Of a stretch of DNA of 64,000 nt, positions 8,649 through 16,686 are shown piece after piece. Below the pieces are notes generated by a model. It was not told where the DNA came from, did not search any database, and saw only the letters and a program-made list of their open reading frames with translations. Source of the DNA: Levilactobacillus lindianensis. Lineage in GTDB: Bacteria; Bacillota; Bacilli; Lactobacillales; Lactobacillaceae. The stretch's first letter is position 1, and each line of letters begins with the position of its first letter. Location: positions 59,777 to 123,776 of the forward strand of contig NZ_RHOD01000005.1 of the NCBI RefSeq assembly GCF_003946095.1, in the 5' to 3' direction. The position numbers and the translations under genes are program-made.

Positions 8649-10682
8649 ATGGAAACGAAACGGACGCATTTTAAGATGTACAAGGCAGGTCGTAAGTGGG
8701 TCTTTGCCTGTGCACTCATGTTGGTTATTGGTGGGGGCTCCGTCGTCACGGCAGAGGCCGCAACCACGGGGCATGATAGTGAGCAGACCAGTAAAATAGC
8801 TGACGCGACGAGTGACAAGTTGGCGTCTAGCCAGGGTGATACGCAAGGTTCTGACAAGGATGGCCAGTCTCAGCAGGATGGCCAGTCTGACAGTGAGAGT
8901 GAGCTTGACGGGTCTAAGACTAGTGATAGTCAAGATAATGGCTCGAAAGATAGTTCCACGAAAGATGACGCCACAAAGGAAAGTACCGCTGACAGCCAAA
9001 CTGATGTGACTAAGACTCAAGACAAAGAGCAGGCTATTGAGAAGCCAGCTGACAAGTCGGAGACGACTGATAAGGTTCAAGCACCTGCACAGTCTCCAGT
9101 TAGTGGCATCAAGGCCTTGTCAGGAATTCTTTCTGACCAGCAGAAGGCCAACCTGAAGGCGGCTATTGCCGCTGCCAAGGCTGCAACTAAGTTAGCTCGT
9201 TCCAGAAATACCGACGCCTCAGCTATTTCGGCTTATGATAACGATGCCGTTCAAGATGGTGGGAGCGTCTACGATGACTATGGCAACTTGGATAATATCC
9301 TCGGGGTTTCTTCCATGTTCCATATCTTCGCATTGGAAGCCGAATTGAATTCTCACACCAACGGAAACATTGCCGTTCGGAACTTGATCGGTAATGTAAA
9401 CTTCGGAACCAACGTGATAGAAGAACTGCTCGACAAGGATATTTCTTACATACAGAACTTTAGCAATATTGCCGGCAGTTCCTTCGTTTCTAAAGGGGAC
9501 ACGCGAGAAAACAAAGTGGTCTTCGGTGAGGGAATTACAGTTGATATCAGCAATCCTAACCGACCAATGGTCAATGGCGTTTACATCGATCACTTGTTGG
9601 CTTCCGAAACGTATCAGGATAAGAATGGGCAGACCTACATTGATTTCGATGCCGAGTTCGCAAAGCTTAAGGCCCTGAATGAATCGTTGGGTGGTAAAGC
9701 TAGTGAAGCCAGCTATACCAATGGCGACTTCGATGATTTGAACAACCGGGTCATTGACGTGAGTGACATGACACCTAACGCCAACAACCAAATCATTATT
9801 AACCTTTCGCCAGATGTTTTAGCTGGCAATACGCCATTGAAGATCGTCGGCCTGTCACCAGAAGAGACGGGGACCACGGTGATTATTAACGTGGATACCG
9901 GGAGTCAAGCGGACTACCACGTCAACTCACCGATCAAGATTACTTACAGTGACGGAAGTGACCGGAATAGCCATGAAACGGAATACTTCGGGGACAACCA
10001 CTTGCTGTGGAACTTCATTGATCGGTCGGCTAACGACCAACAGTTTAACGGCAATCTTATCGTCGATGCCCCATTCCAAGGGAGTGTGCTGGCACCTTCC
10101 GCAGACATTACGGTTAACCAGAACTTAGATGGTAATATCATTGGCAAGCGGGTCGTGGTTAACGCCGAAACCCACCGGTGGGACCTCCAAGACCACAACG
10201 ATGAGGATGAGAATCCCGATCCGGATGATTACGATAAGCCAGTGACGATTCCGGGGATTGGCATTGAAATGCCTGAGCGTCCAGGAACGGACAAACCCAA
10301 CATCGAAAATCCCAATGTTGAGGAACCGGATACGGATGATGGTGAAGAGGAAGAAGAGTTCGAACACGAACGGCCAAACTATGGTGACGAAGATATTGAG
10401 GATATCTGGGATGATATGATCGATGCCGAGGAGGAAGATTCCCGCACCGCTGAAGAAGCCGTTTTGAATGAAATTGACTCGGCGATTGCTTGGGCCAAGG
10501 CCCACGGTGATACCGCCTTGTTGAATGAACTCGAGGGGATGCGCAACCGGATTCTCGCAGACCTTGGCGAATTGCCACAAACCGATGAAACTAGTCCCCG
10601 GACGATGCAAGTCGTGGGGTTAGCCTTGCTGACGGGGGTTCTAGGTGCCCTGATTTTCAAGCGGCAACAGCGTCACAATTAA
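8649..10682 (+). CDS. Choice-of-anchor A domain LPXTG surface protein
   Basis: 677 aa from ATG 8649. The KxYKxGKxW-type motif is KMYKAGRKW (residues about 9-17), followed by a hydrophobic export segment ending EAATT. A Ser/Asp/Lys-rich low-complexity region spans about 40-150. The core (about 205-520) has the hallmarks of the choice-of-anchor A family: LG-SS-FHIFA near the start, repeated small-residue beta strands, and the ending GSVLAPSADITVNQN-DGNIIGK--V--ETHRWD. Then an acidic Pro/Asp/Glu spacer, a short alpha-helical stretch (AEEAVLNEIDSAIAWAKA) and LPQTD at 642 with anchor. An in-frame GTG at 8613 would extend the protein by 12 residues but has a poorly placed Shine-Dalgarno site. Such proteins are known as wall-anchored adhesion or biofilm components; the ligand here cannot be told. 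Confidence 0.9.
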   Translation: METKRTHFKMYKAGRKWVFACALMLVIGGGSVVTAEAATTGHDSEQTSKIADATSDKLASSQGDTQGSDKDGQSQQDGQSDSESELDGSKTSDSQDNGSKDSSTKDDATKESTADSQTDVTKTQDKEQAIEKPADKSETTDKVQAPAQSPVSGIKALSGILSDQQKANLKAAIAAAKAATKLARSRNTDASAISAYDNDAVQDGGSVYDDYGNLDNILGVSSMFHIFALEAELNSHTNGNIAVRNLIGNVNFGTNVIEELLDKDISYIQNFSNIAGSSFVSKGDTRENKVVFGEGITVDISNPNRPMVNGVYIDHLLASETYQDKNGQTYIDFDAEFAKLKALNESLGGKASEASYTNGDFDDLNNRVIDVSDMTPNANNQIIINLSPDVLAGNTPLKIVGLSPEETGTTVIINVDTGSQADYHVNSPIKITYSDGSDRNSHETEYFGDNHLLWNFIDRSANDQQFNGNLIVDAPFQGSVLAPSADITVNQNLDGNIIGKRVVVNAETHRWDLQDHNDEDENPDPDDYDKPVTIPGIGIEMPERPGTDKPNIENPNVEEPDTDDGEEEEEFEHERPNYGDEDIEDIWDDMIDAEEEDSRTAEEAVLNEIDSAIAWAKAHGDTALLNELEGMRNRILADLGELPQTDETSPRTMQVVGLALLTGVLGALIFKRQQRHN

Positions 10683-10685
10683 GTA

Positions 10686-10750
10686 GCATGTGATGGAGGG
10701 CGGAACCGACTGCCCTCCAGGCACACGTTTCGGCAATAGAAATTCAAAGA
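10686..10750 (+). repeat. Copy A of the structured post-stop element (short form)
   Basis: TGTGATGGAGGGCGG-AACCGACTGCCCTCCAGGCACACGTTTC, then AAATTCAAAGAG. Arms TGTG-TGGAGGGC and GCCCTCC-GGCACA pair. It lacks the GAGCATTA box and inner hairpin of copies C-E, so it is the minimal form. It starts four bases after the stop of the surface-protein gene and is followed by a terminator. Confidence 0.7.
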
Positions 10751-10752
10751 GA

Positions 10753-10788
10753 AACAGGGACTACGATAACGATCGCAGTTCCTGTTTT
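10753..10788 (+). terminator. Intrinsic terminator
   Basis: AACAGGGACTACGAT / ATCGCAGTTCCTGTT, 15-bp stem with two mismatches, 4-nt loop, T4 tail. Confidence 0.75.
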
Positions 10789-10802
10789 GTCGTCTCCACA
10801 GC

Positions 10803-10832
10803 TTGACAAGGTAGACTCTGATCCCGTATGGT
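10803..10832 (+). promoter_or_regulatory. Promoter of the leader-peptide / MFS pump unit
   Basis: TTGACA (10803-10808), 18-bp spacer, TATGGT (10827-10832). A transcript would start near 10839 with about 110 nt before the pump. Confidence 0.65.
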
Positions 10833-10865
10833 AGAACGACATCTAACAGAAAGGGGTGACAACCC

Positions 10866-10931
10866 ATGAGTTTAAACGTATTAATGGCGTGTGTCCCCGC
10901 AGACGGCCAAGGACGTTTTTCCGCAAAGTAA
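10866..10931 (+). CDS. Putative 21-aa leader peptide before the MFS pump
   Basis: ATG 10866 to TAA 10929-10931 encodes a 21-residue peptide beginning MSLNVLMACVPADG and ending RFSAK. It has its own Shine-Dalgarno site (AAAGGGGTG, 7 bp upstream), sits downstream of a good promoter and 18 bp before the pump start. Its 3' part contains GGACGTTTTT (10911-10920), which is the exact inverted complement of AAAAACGTCC (10953-10962) at the start of the pump gene, so the pump ribosome binding site lies in the loop between. This is the geometry of translational attenuators of resistance genes. The peptide itself is not one I recognise; that it regulates the pump is inference. Confidence 0.55.
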   Translation: MSLNVLMACVPADGQGRFSAK

Positions 10932-10962
10932 ATTTTAAGGAGAAATATAATGAAAAACGTCC
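10911..10962 (+). promoter_or_regulatory. Inverted repeat enclosing the pump ribosome binding site
   Basis: Perfect 10-bp arms GGACGTTTTT and AAAAACGTCC, loop of 32 nt containing the leader stop codon, AAGGAG and the ATG of the pump. Confidence 0.55.
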
Positions 10963-12146
10963 GTCGATCAGTTCCGTCCTTGGGACTGATCATTACCCTC
11001 GTTGGTTTTCCACAAATCAGCGAATCCATTTTTACCCCGGTTTTACCATTTCTGCAAACAGCCTTTGCAGTGAGTGCTAATCGGGCGCAGTTAACCATGA
11101 GTAGTTACTTTGTTGCCTTTGCCGTGGGGGTCCTCGTCTGGGGACAACTCGCGGATCGCTTGGGCCGGCGTCCAGCCATGTTGGCTGGGATTGGCGTGTA
11201 CCTATTGGGAAATGTTGGTTTGTTGCTAAGCAGTGACTTCCGACTCTTACTGGTGAGTCGGCTAATCCAAGCATTTGGGGCCAGTGCGGGTTCTGTGGTG
11301 ACCCAGACCATCATGCGCGAAAGTTTCAGTGGTGTGATTGGTGCCAAGGTTTTCGCGCGCACCAGCGCGGCCATGGCGTTAGCCCCCGCTTTAGGGCCGT
11401 TAATCGGGGGCGTTCTCCAAACCTATTGGGGGTTTCGGAGTGTGTTTTCCGGATTGGTGACGCTCGCCGTTGTTGTTGGGGGTTATGCCTGGTGGCGGCT
11501 ACCGGAAACCCAACCGGCCGATGATCGCGTCGCCACGGCTTCTCAGATTCAGGTGATTAAACGGCTCGTTAGCAATCCTGTGGTTTGGGCCTATGGCCTG
11601 CTGATTGGAGGTATCAACGGTATCCTGTTTAGTTACTATGCCGAGGCCCCCTTTATCTTTGTGAATCATTTCGGCTTCAGTGCCGTTCAGTACGGCTGGC
11701 TGGGCCTGGTACTCGCTGGGGCCAGCCTTTTGGGCGCGATTCTGGTGAATCGTCTACTGACCTGGTGGTCGCCGGAACAGCTGACTCGCTGGGGACTTCT
11801 ATTTAGTGTCGTAGCCGCCCTGACGTTCGTTTTAACGACGTATGGCGAGTATCCTGGACTGATGCTGGTCAGTATCTTTTTGACGTTCCTGGGGCTTAAT
11901 ATTGTCTTGCCCAATGCTCTGAATCGGGCACTAGTGGGTTACGAAGACGTGATGGGGAGTGCCAGTGGTTGGTTCAGCCTGGGGTATTACCTGCTGGTGA
12001 GTGGGATGACCTTTGGTATGAGCTGCCTGCATAATGGGGCCATTACGACCCTGCCTTGGTATGTGCTGGGACTTAGTGTGGTGATACTCGTGGTTGACGT
12101 GAAAGTCGTGCCACAGCAGTCTCGTACGGTTGAAATGGATGATTAA
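10950..12146 (+). CDS. MFS multidrug exporter, Bcr/CflA-like
   Basis: 398 aa, twelve predicted membrane segments. The MFS motif A appears after TM2 as GQLADRLGRRPAM (about residues 65-77) and the N-terminal half has the DHA1 signature ALAPALGPLIGG (motif C, about 147-158), which marks drug:proton antiporters. AAGGAG lies 8 bp before ATG 10950. Gene is single, between its leader and a terminator. The length matches the Bcr/CflA family. Substrate cannot be read from sequence; if the leader peptide acts as an attenuator, a ribosome-targeting compound would be the likely inducer. Confidence 0.88.
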   Translation: MKNVRRSVPSLGLIITLVGFPQISESIFTPVLPFLQTAFAVSANRAQLTMSSYFVAFAVGVLVWGQLADRLGRRPAMLAGIGVYLLGNVGLLLSSDFRLLLVSRLIQAFGASAGSVVTQTIMRESFSGVIGAKVFARTSAAMALAPALGPLIGGVLQTYWGFRSVFSGLVTLAVVVGGYAWWRLPETQPADDRVATASQIQVIKRLVSNPVVWAYGLLIGGINGILFSYYAEAPFIFVNHFGFSAVQYGWLGLVLAGASLLGAILVNRLLTWWSPEQLTRWGLLFSVVAALTFVLTTYGEYPGLMLVSIFLTFLGLNIVLPNALNRALVGYEDVMGSASGWFSLGYYLLVSGMTFGMSCLHNGAITTLPWYVLGLSVVILVVDVKVVPQQSRTVEMDD

Positions 12147-12160
12147 AAGTTAAAATGAAC

Positions 12161-12192
12161 GCCCTGGACCTGTTGGTCTGGGGCGCTTTTTG
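12161..12192 (+). terminator. Intrinsic terminator of the MFS gene
   Basis: CGCCCTGGACC / GGTCTGGGGCG stem (two G-U wobbles), 4-nt loop, T5. Confidence 0.75.
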
Positions 12193-12245
12193 CGAGGTTG
12201 TGTGAATTGTGAATAACATTGTTATCTTCAGGTGTCTACAACACG

Positions 12246-12278
12246 AAAAAGCCACCGAACGAATTTGTCCGGTGGCTT
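12246..12278 (-). terminator. Intrinsic terminator of the TauE/SafE gene
   Basis: Read on the minus strand: AAGCCACCGGAC / GTTCGGTGGCTT hairpin then a T-run. Confidence 0.85.
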
Positions 12279-12305
12279 GGTGACAGGTGCTTTGTTTGAC
12301 CACTT

Positions 12306-13049
12306 TTAGAGAACCATTTTGACTCCCATGACGATTAATAGCAGGGCCATAAGTGGTTTCATGATGGCGTTTAGTTTTTGAGGATTACCCTTGGCTAAGA
12401 GTCTTGGGGCACAGATGGCGCCTAGAACAGCCCCGATCATCAGGCAGATGCCAATGCTCCAGTCGATGTTGTTGGCTGAGAGGTGGAAGAGTAGACCGAC
12501 GAAGGACGTTCCAACCAAGACGTAAGCCGAGGTTGCGGCGGCCGGGACCATGTCGAGACCCAGTGCCAAGAGCCCGGCGATGATCGGGCCACCGCCAGAT
12601 AGGCCGGCAACCCCGACCATCAAGCCACTGACAATTCCGTAAAGAACGGCCTGAAGCGACTTATGTTTTGCGGGTCGTTGGGCACTCTTGATGAGGATTT
12701 TAACGAGAATTTGAACGCCCAGTAGCAAGAGAATAGCCGCCACGAGCCAAGTGTAGAGCTTTTGAGGAATGACCGGTGAAAGTAAGGCACCAACGATGGT
12801 CGCAGGAATAGCCGCAAGCAGCATTTGATTTCCGACACGAAAGTGAATTTGACCAGTCCGATAGTGACCATAGGCACCAACCAGGAGCGAGGGGAAGGCC
12901 GTGAACAAGGATGTTGCCGCGGCTACCGCTGGGCTGAGATGGAAGACGGTGGTTAGTAACCCGAGGTAGACCGCTGCGCCACCACCGCCGGTCGATAGGA
13001 CAAAGAGGCCCACGAGGAACCCCGTGACCAGTAAAGTAATCCAAACCAT
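12306..13049 (-). CDS. TauE/SafE family membrane exporter
   Basis: 247 aa, about eight hydrophobic segments. Typical family features are the glycine-rich first helix (LSTGGGGAAVYLGLL) followed by FHLSP-VAAATSLF, and an internal repeat in the second half (GLSGGGPIIAGLLALGLDM...AATSAYVLVGTSF). The family transports sulfite, sulfonates or related anions across the membrane; the substrate here is not known. Start ATG at 13049 has AAAGGAG upstream on the minus strand. It stands alone between two convergent or divergent neighbours. Confidence 0.85.
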   Translation of the reverse strand: MVWITLLVTGFLVGLFVLSTGGGGAAVYLGLLTTVFHLSPAVAAATSLFTAFPSLLVGAYGHYRTGQIHFRVGNQMLLAAIPATIVGALLSPVIPQKLYTWLVAAILLLLGVQILVKILIKSAQRPAKHKSLQAVLYGIVSGLMVGVAGLSGGGPIIAGLLALGLDMVPAAATSAYVLVGTSFVGLLFHLSANNIDWSIGICLMIGAVLGAICAPRLLAKGNPQKLNAIMKPLMALLLIVMGVKMVL

Positions 13050-13206
13050 GAGACCAGACTCCTTTCATAGAGGTACTAGTTTCTAGTCTATGTTTTTAGG
13101 TGGCGAAGATCAATTAACCTTCTGCTGAAGCCGTTGCGTTAGGCTTGGCTGGCAATTAATAGGTCAATATTTGTGAACGTTGATTTCTAGTCATTCAATT
13201 CGATCA

Positions 13207-13238
13207 AAGAAGGAGCCGTGGCTAGCCACGACTCCTTA
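13207..13238 (-). terminator. Terminator of the SDR gene
   Basis: GGAGCCGTGGCTAGCCACG/ACTCC, a nearly perfect palindrome followed on the minus strand by TTCTTTG. Confidence 0.65.
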
Positions 13239-13253
13239 CTTATAGATAAGCGA

Positions 13254-13955
13254 TTAAACTGGAACGACCACACCATTAACGTAACTGGAGATGTCGGAAC
13301 ACAGGAAGAGGGCAGTCTGTGCAATCTCGTTACCATTAGGGGCAACGGGGATGTTCAAGCTTTCCTCGTCTGCGTCGGCCCCACCTGGGGCGATGGCGTT
13401 GGTCCGAATACCCACGTTCTGGTACATGTAGGCCGTATTCTTTGTGAGACCAACCACGGCGTGTTTCGAAGCGGCGACCGCGGCACTGGCCCGGTTGTCA
13501 GTAGTGCCTTCAACGGCAGCAATATTTAAGATGACGCCGTGTTTTTGTTCGGTGAAGAGTTTCAAGGCTTCTCGAGTGGCAATCATCACGCTGGTCGTGT
13601 TGACCGTCATGACCTGATCCCAAAGCTCGTTGGTGAGGGTGCCAACGGGAGCGAGCTTATCGAGCATTCCGGCATTGTTCACCAGAATATCAAGATGGCC
13701 GTACTGCTTAACGGCGGTCTGAACCATATCTTCGACGTCGGCTTCCTTCGTTACATCGGCGACGGCAGCCACGGCCTCACCACCCGCATCCTTAATCTTT
13801 GAAACGACTTGATCCAGTCGTTCGGCGTTGCTATCTGCGGCAACGACCTTGGCCCCCTCGTGGGCGAAGAGTTCCGCGATGGCTTGGCCTTTACCAGACC
13901 CCGCCCCGGTAACGATAGCCACTTTATTCGCTAATTGTTCAACCACGTGACTCAC
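13254..13955 (-). CDS. Short-chain dehydrogenase/reductase lacking the usual Ser and Tyr
   Basis: 233 aa. The Rossmann motif TGAGSGKGQAIAELF (about 17-31), the ADV and NNAG (about 91-94) motifs and the fold spacing are those of classical SDRs. The catalytic region is unusual: where FabG-like enzymes have NISS and YxxxK, this protein reads NIAAVEG and VAASK, so both the catalytic serine and tyrosine are replaced while the lysine is kept. It also ends at GVVVPV, a few residues before the usual DGG tail. RBS AAGGAGTGAG lies before ATG 13955. Either it uses another mechanism or it binds cofactor without being an oxidoreductase. Monocistronic. Confidence 0.85.
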   Translation of the reverse strand: MSHVVEQLANKVAIVTGAGSGKGQAIAELFAHEGAKVVAADSNAERLDQVVSKIKDAGGEAVAAVADVTKEADVEDMVQTAVKQYGHLDILVNNAGMLDKLAPVGTLTNELWDQVMTVNTTSVMIATREALKLFTEQKHGVILNIAAVEGTTDNRASAAVAASKHAVVGLTKNTAYMYQNVGIRTNAIAPGGADADEESLNIPVAPNGNEIAQTALFLCSDISSYVNGVVVPV

Positions 13956-14052
13956 TCCTTAAAGAAACTAGTTTTAGGATTAACCATCCTGCTCCCATTA
14001 TAAAGCAATCATTAGGTTGAAGGGAGAGAAAAATGAGATTTCAATAAGAAAG

Positions 14053-14090
14053 TTGACTTAGTGGGGTTAAGATGTTACTTTAAAAGTAAC
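14053..14090 (+). promoter_or_regulatory. Promoter with overlapping palindromic operator
   Basis: TTGACT (14053-14058), 17-bp spacer, TACTTT (14076-14081). The -10 lies inside a perfect palindrome GTTACTTTAAAAGTAAC (14074-14090), which suggests repression. The same kind of half-site occurs at the HxlR/MFS divergent promoter (22810-22842). Confidence 0.6.
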
Positions 14091-14114
14091 AGAAAAAGGA
14101 AAGGCGTGTTGAAT

Positions 14115-14972
14115 TTGAAAATTGTCGTTACGGGAGCCACCGGCCATTTGGGTCGCCAGATTGTGGATCATTTAACTGAATTAGTTGCTCCAACTAACTT
14201 GACGTTGGGCGTTCATACCCCTAGTAAGGCCCTGGACTACGCTGACCAGGGCATGACGATTAAGTCTTTGGATTATACCGAACCAGCAACCGTAGCGGCA
14301 GCCTTGGATGGGGCAGATGTTGCGGTCTACGTGCCTAGCAAGAGTCATGATAGCTTCAGCCGGGTGACCGAGTTTGAACACGTCGTTACGGCCGCGACTC
14401 AAGCCAAGGTTGGACACTTGGTGGTCATGGGCTTTATTGCTGATCAGGCCAACAATCCGTTTGATTTGTCCGCCTTCTATGGTTACGTACCACGTCGATT
14501 GGCCTCAAGTGACCTGAGCTATACCATCGTTCGTAATGCGCTGTATGCTGACCCATTGGTTCCCTATTTACCGGAATTAATCGAACTGCAAAACGTCATT
14601 TACCCAATGGGTGATCAGGCGTTGAGTTTCATCAGCCTGGCTGATAGTGCCGCAGCCTTTGCCAAGATTGCCGTCACACCAGCCTTGTGGACCCGTCCTA
14701 TGTACACGTTGACACAAGACCGGGCCTACACCATGCCCGAATTGGCCGAAGTGCTCTCGACGGTCTCTGGCGAAAAGATTGGCTACGCGCCAGTGACTAA
14801 CGCTGAGTTTGGGAACATCTACAATGAAGGCAATGAGGGGCATATGTTGTCCTCCATGTATGCCGGTGGGTCCATGGGCCTGCTGGACATTACGACCGAT
14901 GACTATGCCGCTATCATGGGACATCCGGCACAGTCGTTACCGGAGTTTTTGAAAGAGAACTATCGGCGTTAA
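14115..14972 (+). CDS. NmrA/QorB-like NAD(P)-binding reductase
   Basis: 285 aa if translation starts at TTG 14115, giving MKIVVTGATGHLGRQIVDH, the usual start of the family; in-frame GTG 14106 and TTG 14109 sit too close to the AAAGGAAAGG ribosome binding site. The N-terminal GATGHLG is the dinucleotide-binding loop; the body (SKSHDSFSRVTEFEHVV, YTIVRNALYADPL) follows NmrA-like atypical SDRs such as quinone reductase QorB. No catalytic Tyr-Lys pair is expected in this group. Probable quinone or electrophile reductase. The palindrome on its promoter fits control by an HxlR-type regulator, as QorB genes often have. Assignment to NmrA family is firm, substrate is not. Confidence 0.82.
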   Translation: MKIVVTGATGHLGRQIVDHLTELVAPTNLTLGVHTPSKALDYADQGMTIKSLDYTEPATVAAALDGADVAVYVPSKSHDSFSRVTEFEHVVTAATQAKVGHLVVMGFIADQANNPFDLSAFYGYVPRRLASSDLSYTIVRNALYADPLVPYLPELIELQNVIYPMGDQALSFISLADSAAAFAKIAVTPALWTRPMYTLTQDRAYTMPELAEVLSTVSGEKIGYAPVTNAEFGNIYNEGNEGHMLSSMYAGGSMGLLDITTDDYAAIMGHPAQSLPEFLKENYRR

Positions 14973-14997
14973 ACTTTGTTGATCCAAATAAAAAAGT

Positions 14998-15039
14998 AAA
15001 CAGCGTGATCACTGAAATACAAAGTGATCACGCTGTTTT
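14998..15039. terminator. Bidirectional terminator between convergent genes
   Basis: Perfect 16-bp arms AAACAGCGTGATCACT and AGTGATCACGCTGTTT with a 9-nt loop, A-rich and T-rich flanks. Confidence 0.92.
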
Positions 15040-15065
15040 ATTAACGGTAGATTTATTTATGAAGT

Positions 15066-15788
15066 TTAGTGAACGTCACGATAGAGATTAATAACGGCAC
15101 CAGCCAACTGGGCTTCGAATTTGTCACGAGAGAGGAAGACTGACTTCTCTGACGGGAAACCGGTGGTGAGCAATACCTGATCATTCGCTACCGGCAGGAC
15201 GCGCCGGATAGTGGTTTTGCCCGACTTAAGATTAATGGCAACCAACTTGGCATTTTCCGAGGCTAATTGACAAGCTTCTTCGGTCGAGTCGACAACGACC
15301 AAATCATTTTGTAAAATGCCCAGCATCATTAAGTTGGTATCGGTGACCTTGAGCCAAGCCAGGCCAGTTGCCTTCGCGTCTCGAACCGGTAGCTTACTGG
15401 AGACCTTCATGTTGTCAGGAATGCGTAATTCAGTGTGAGTATCGCTGATCGGAATGCGTAGGGAAGAGGTGGTTGGCAGGCTGTCGGTGTTCGCCATCAT
15501 GTTGAGGCTATGGGACTTGGTCCTGCCTGATGGCTTTTTGTCGGGGGACTTGGCTTTTTCAAGGTCGTCAGGAATCAGATCGGCCAACTCGAAAATCTGA
15601 GTTTCCGAAATACGTAAGCCCTTGGCAATCTTGCGTAGGGTATTGGGCTTGGGGATCTGCCGCTTATTGTTTTCAATCTGGGAATAATACGATGCCGAGA
15701 TTCCCGCATATAGAGCAACTTTACGTACTGAATCACCTTTGCCACGACGGATCTTTCTTAATTCATTGCCAAATGTTGAATCCTGCAT
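15066..15788 (-). CDS. XRE-family regulator with S24/LexA-like C-terminal domain
   Basis: 240 aa from the ATG at 15788 (minus), with CGGGGTG 6 bp upstream; an in-frame GTG three codons earlier overlaps that site. Residues about 8-65 form a Cro/C1-type helix-turn-helix (SVRKVALYAGISASYYSQIE). After a Lys/Ser-rich linker the C-terminal half resembles the LexA/CI peptidase fold (WLKVTDTNLMMLGILQNDLVVVD), but the SM of the usual catalytic serine motif is replaced by NL, so self-cleavage is unlikely. A sensor role through this domain is inferred. It stands alone, upstream of and divergent from the zinc-ribbon cluster. Confidence 0.82.
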   Translation of the reverse strand: MQDSTFGNELRKIRRGKGDSVRKVALYAGISASYYSQIENNKRQIPKPNTLRKIAKGLRISETQIFELADLIPDDLEKAKSPDKKPSGRTKSHSLNMMANTDSLPTTSSLRIPISDTHTELRIPDNMKVSSKLPVRDAKATGLAWLKVTDTNLMMLGILQNDLVVVDSTEEACQLASENAKLVAINLKSGKTTIRRVLPVANDQVLLTTGFPSEKSVFLSRDKFEAQLAGAVINLYRDVH

Positions 15789-15864
15789 CGTTCTCACCCC
15801 GTTTGTATCTAACTAGTATAGCAACGGATCCCGAGATCTTGGGCTTTTGAAGCACAAATTGTGA

Positions 15865-15893
15865 TTGCAAAAGTAAAAAACGAGACTTATACT
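15865..15893 (+). promoter_or_regulatory. Possible promoter of the zinc-ribbon cluster
   Basis: TTGCAA (15865-15870), 17-bp spacer, TATACT (15888-15893), 185 bp before the first gene. Confidence 0.45.
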
Positions 15894-16077
15894 TATAATT
15901 AAGTTAGCTCTTATGAATTCAAACTGGCAGAAGTCTAGTTAATTAGCGGTTTTACTATCCCTTTAATAACCTTGATATAGCGGTTACAAGAGATGATGGG
16001 CACGTGAATAGTCAAGACAACGATCTCTTCAGTTACTAACGTTCACAAAAGTAAAACAAAATGATGGAGGTAAGATT

Positions 16078-16677
16078 ATGAATTTTTGTCCAAAGTGTGG
16101 CACGTCAGTTAAGGCGGGAGCTCGTTTTTGCCCGAACTGTGGGTTTGATTTACAGGTAAAGGGAGCAACGCCAACGCCGGCTGCGAGTGAACCAGTTCAG
16201 TCAGCTCCACAGCCACAGGTACAACCGCAGGCTCAACCACAGCCACAAGCTCAACCTCAGGTACAATTTCAACAACAAGCAACCATGGCAGCACCTATAC
16301 CTCAAGCTGCGGGTAATGGTGCCATCGACTACCAAAGTAATTTGGGATTATTTGGGGCGTTTTCAGAGTATATGAAAGGATACGTCAAATTTGATGGACG
16401 TATGAGCCGTGCAAACTACTGGTGGGCTACCTTGGCAGTTTCTATTATTGGTGTAATTGCTATCTTTTTATCATATGCTGTTGGTAGTGTTGTTTTTATG
16501 ACTGCTGAAAGTCTGCTGTTCGCATTACCAGGGTACTCAAGCATGTTTCGTCGTTTGCATGATTGCAACCTCTCGGGAGTCAATTTTCTTTGGTCATTTG
16601 TCCCGGTTTTTGGAAGTATTTATCTCCTTGTCTTACTCTGCAAGCCAGCTGACCAACAAGCCAATCGTTTTGGTTAG
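16078..16677 (+). CDS. Zinc-ribbon DUF805 membrane protein
   Basis: 199 aa. Starts with a zinc ribbon, two CxxC pairs (FCPKCG at 3-8, FCPNCG at 17-22), then a Pro/Gln-rich linker (about 32-75) and a DUF805 domain (about 95-195: FKFDGRMSRANYWW, three to four membrane helices, FRRLHDCNLSG). ATG 16078 has GGAGG 8 bp upstream. DUF805 proteins are widespread inner-membrane proteins of unknown function; the fused ribbon could sense metal or bind a partner, but this is not known. First of three adjacent genes that all begin with the same zinc ribbon; gap to the next is 9 bp. Confidence 0.88.
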   Translation: MNFCPKCGTSVKAGARFCPNCGFDLQVKGATPTPAASEPVQSAPQPQVQPQAQPQPQAQPQVQFQQQATMAAPIPQAAGNGAIDYQSNLGLFGAFSEYMKGYVKFDGRMSRANYWWATLAVSIIGVIAIFLSYAVGSVVFMTAESLLFALPGYSSMFRRLHDCNLSGVNFLWSFVPVFGSIYLLVLLCKPADQQANRFG

Positions 16678-16686
16678 GAGTTAGCC

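Noticed and set aside
9219..9791. 190-codon open frame on the minus strand
   Set aside because: Lies wholly inside the choice-of-anchor A gene, no ribosome binding site, product without recognisable features; an antisense shadow of codon bias.
10125..10610. 161-codon minus-strand frame
   Set aside because: Shadow of the acidic repeat region of the surface-protein gene.
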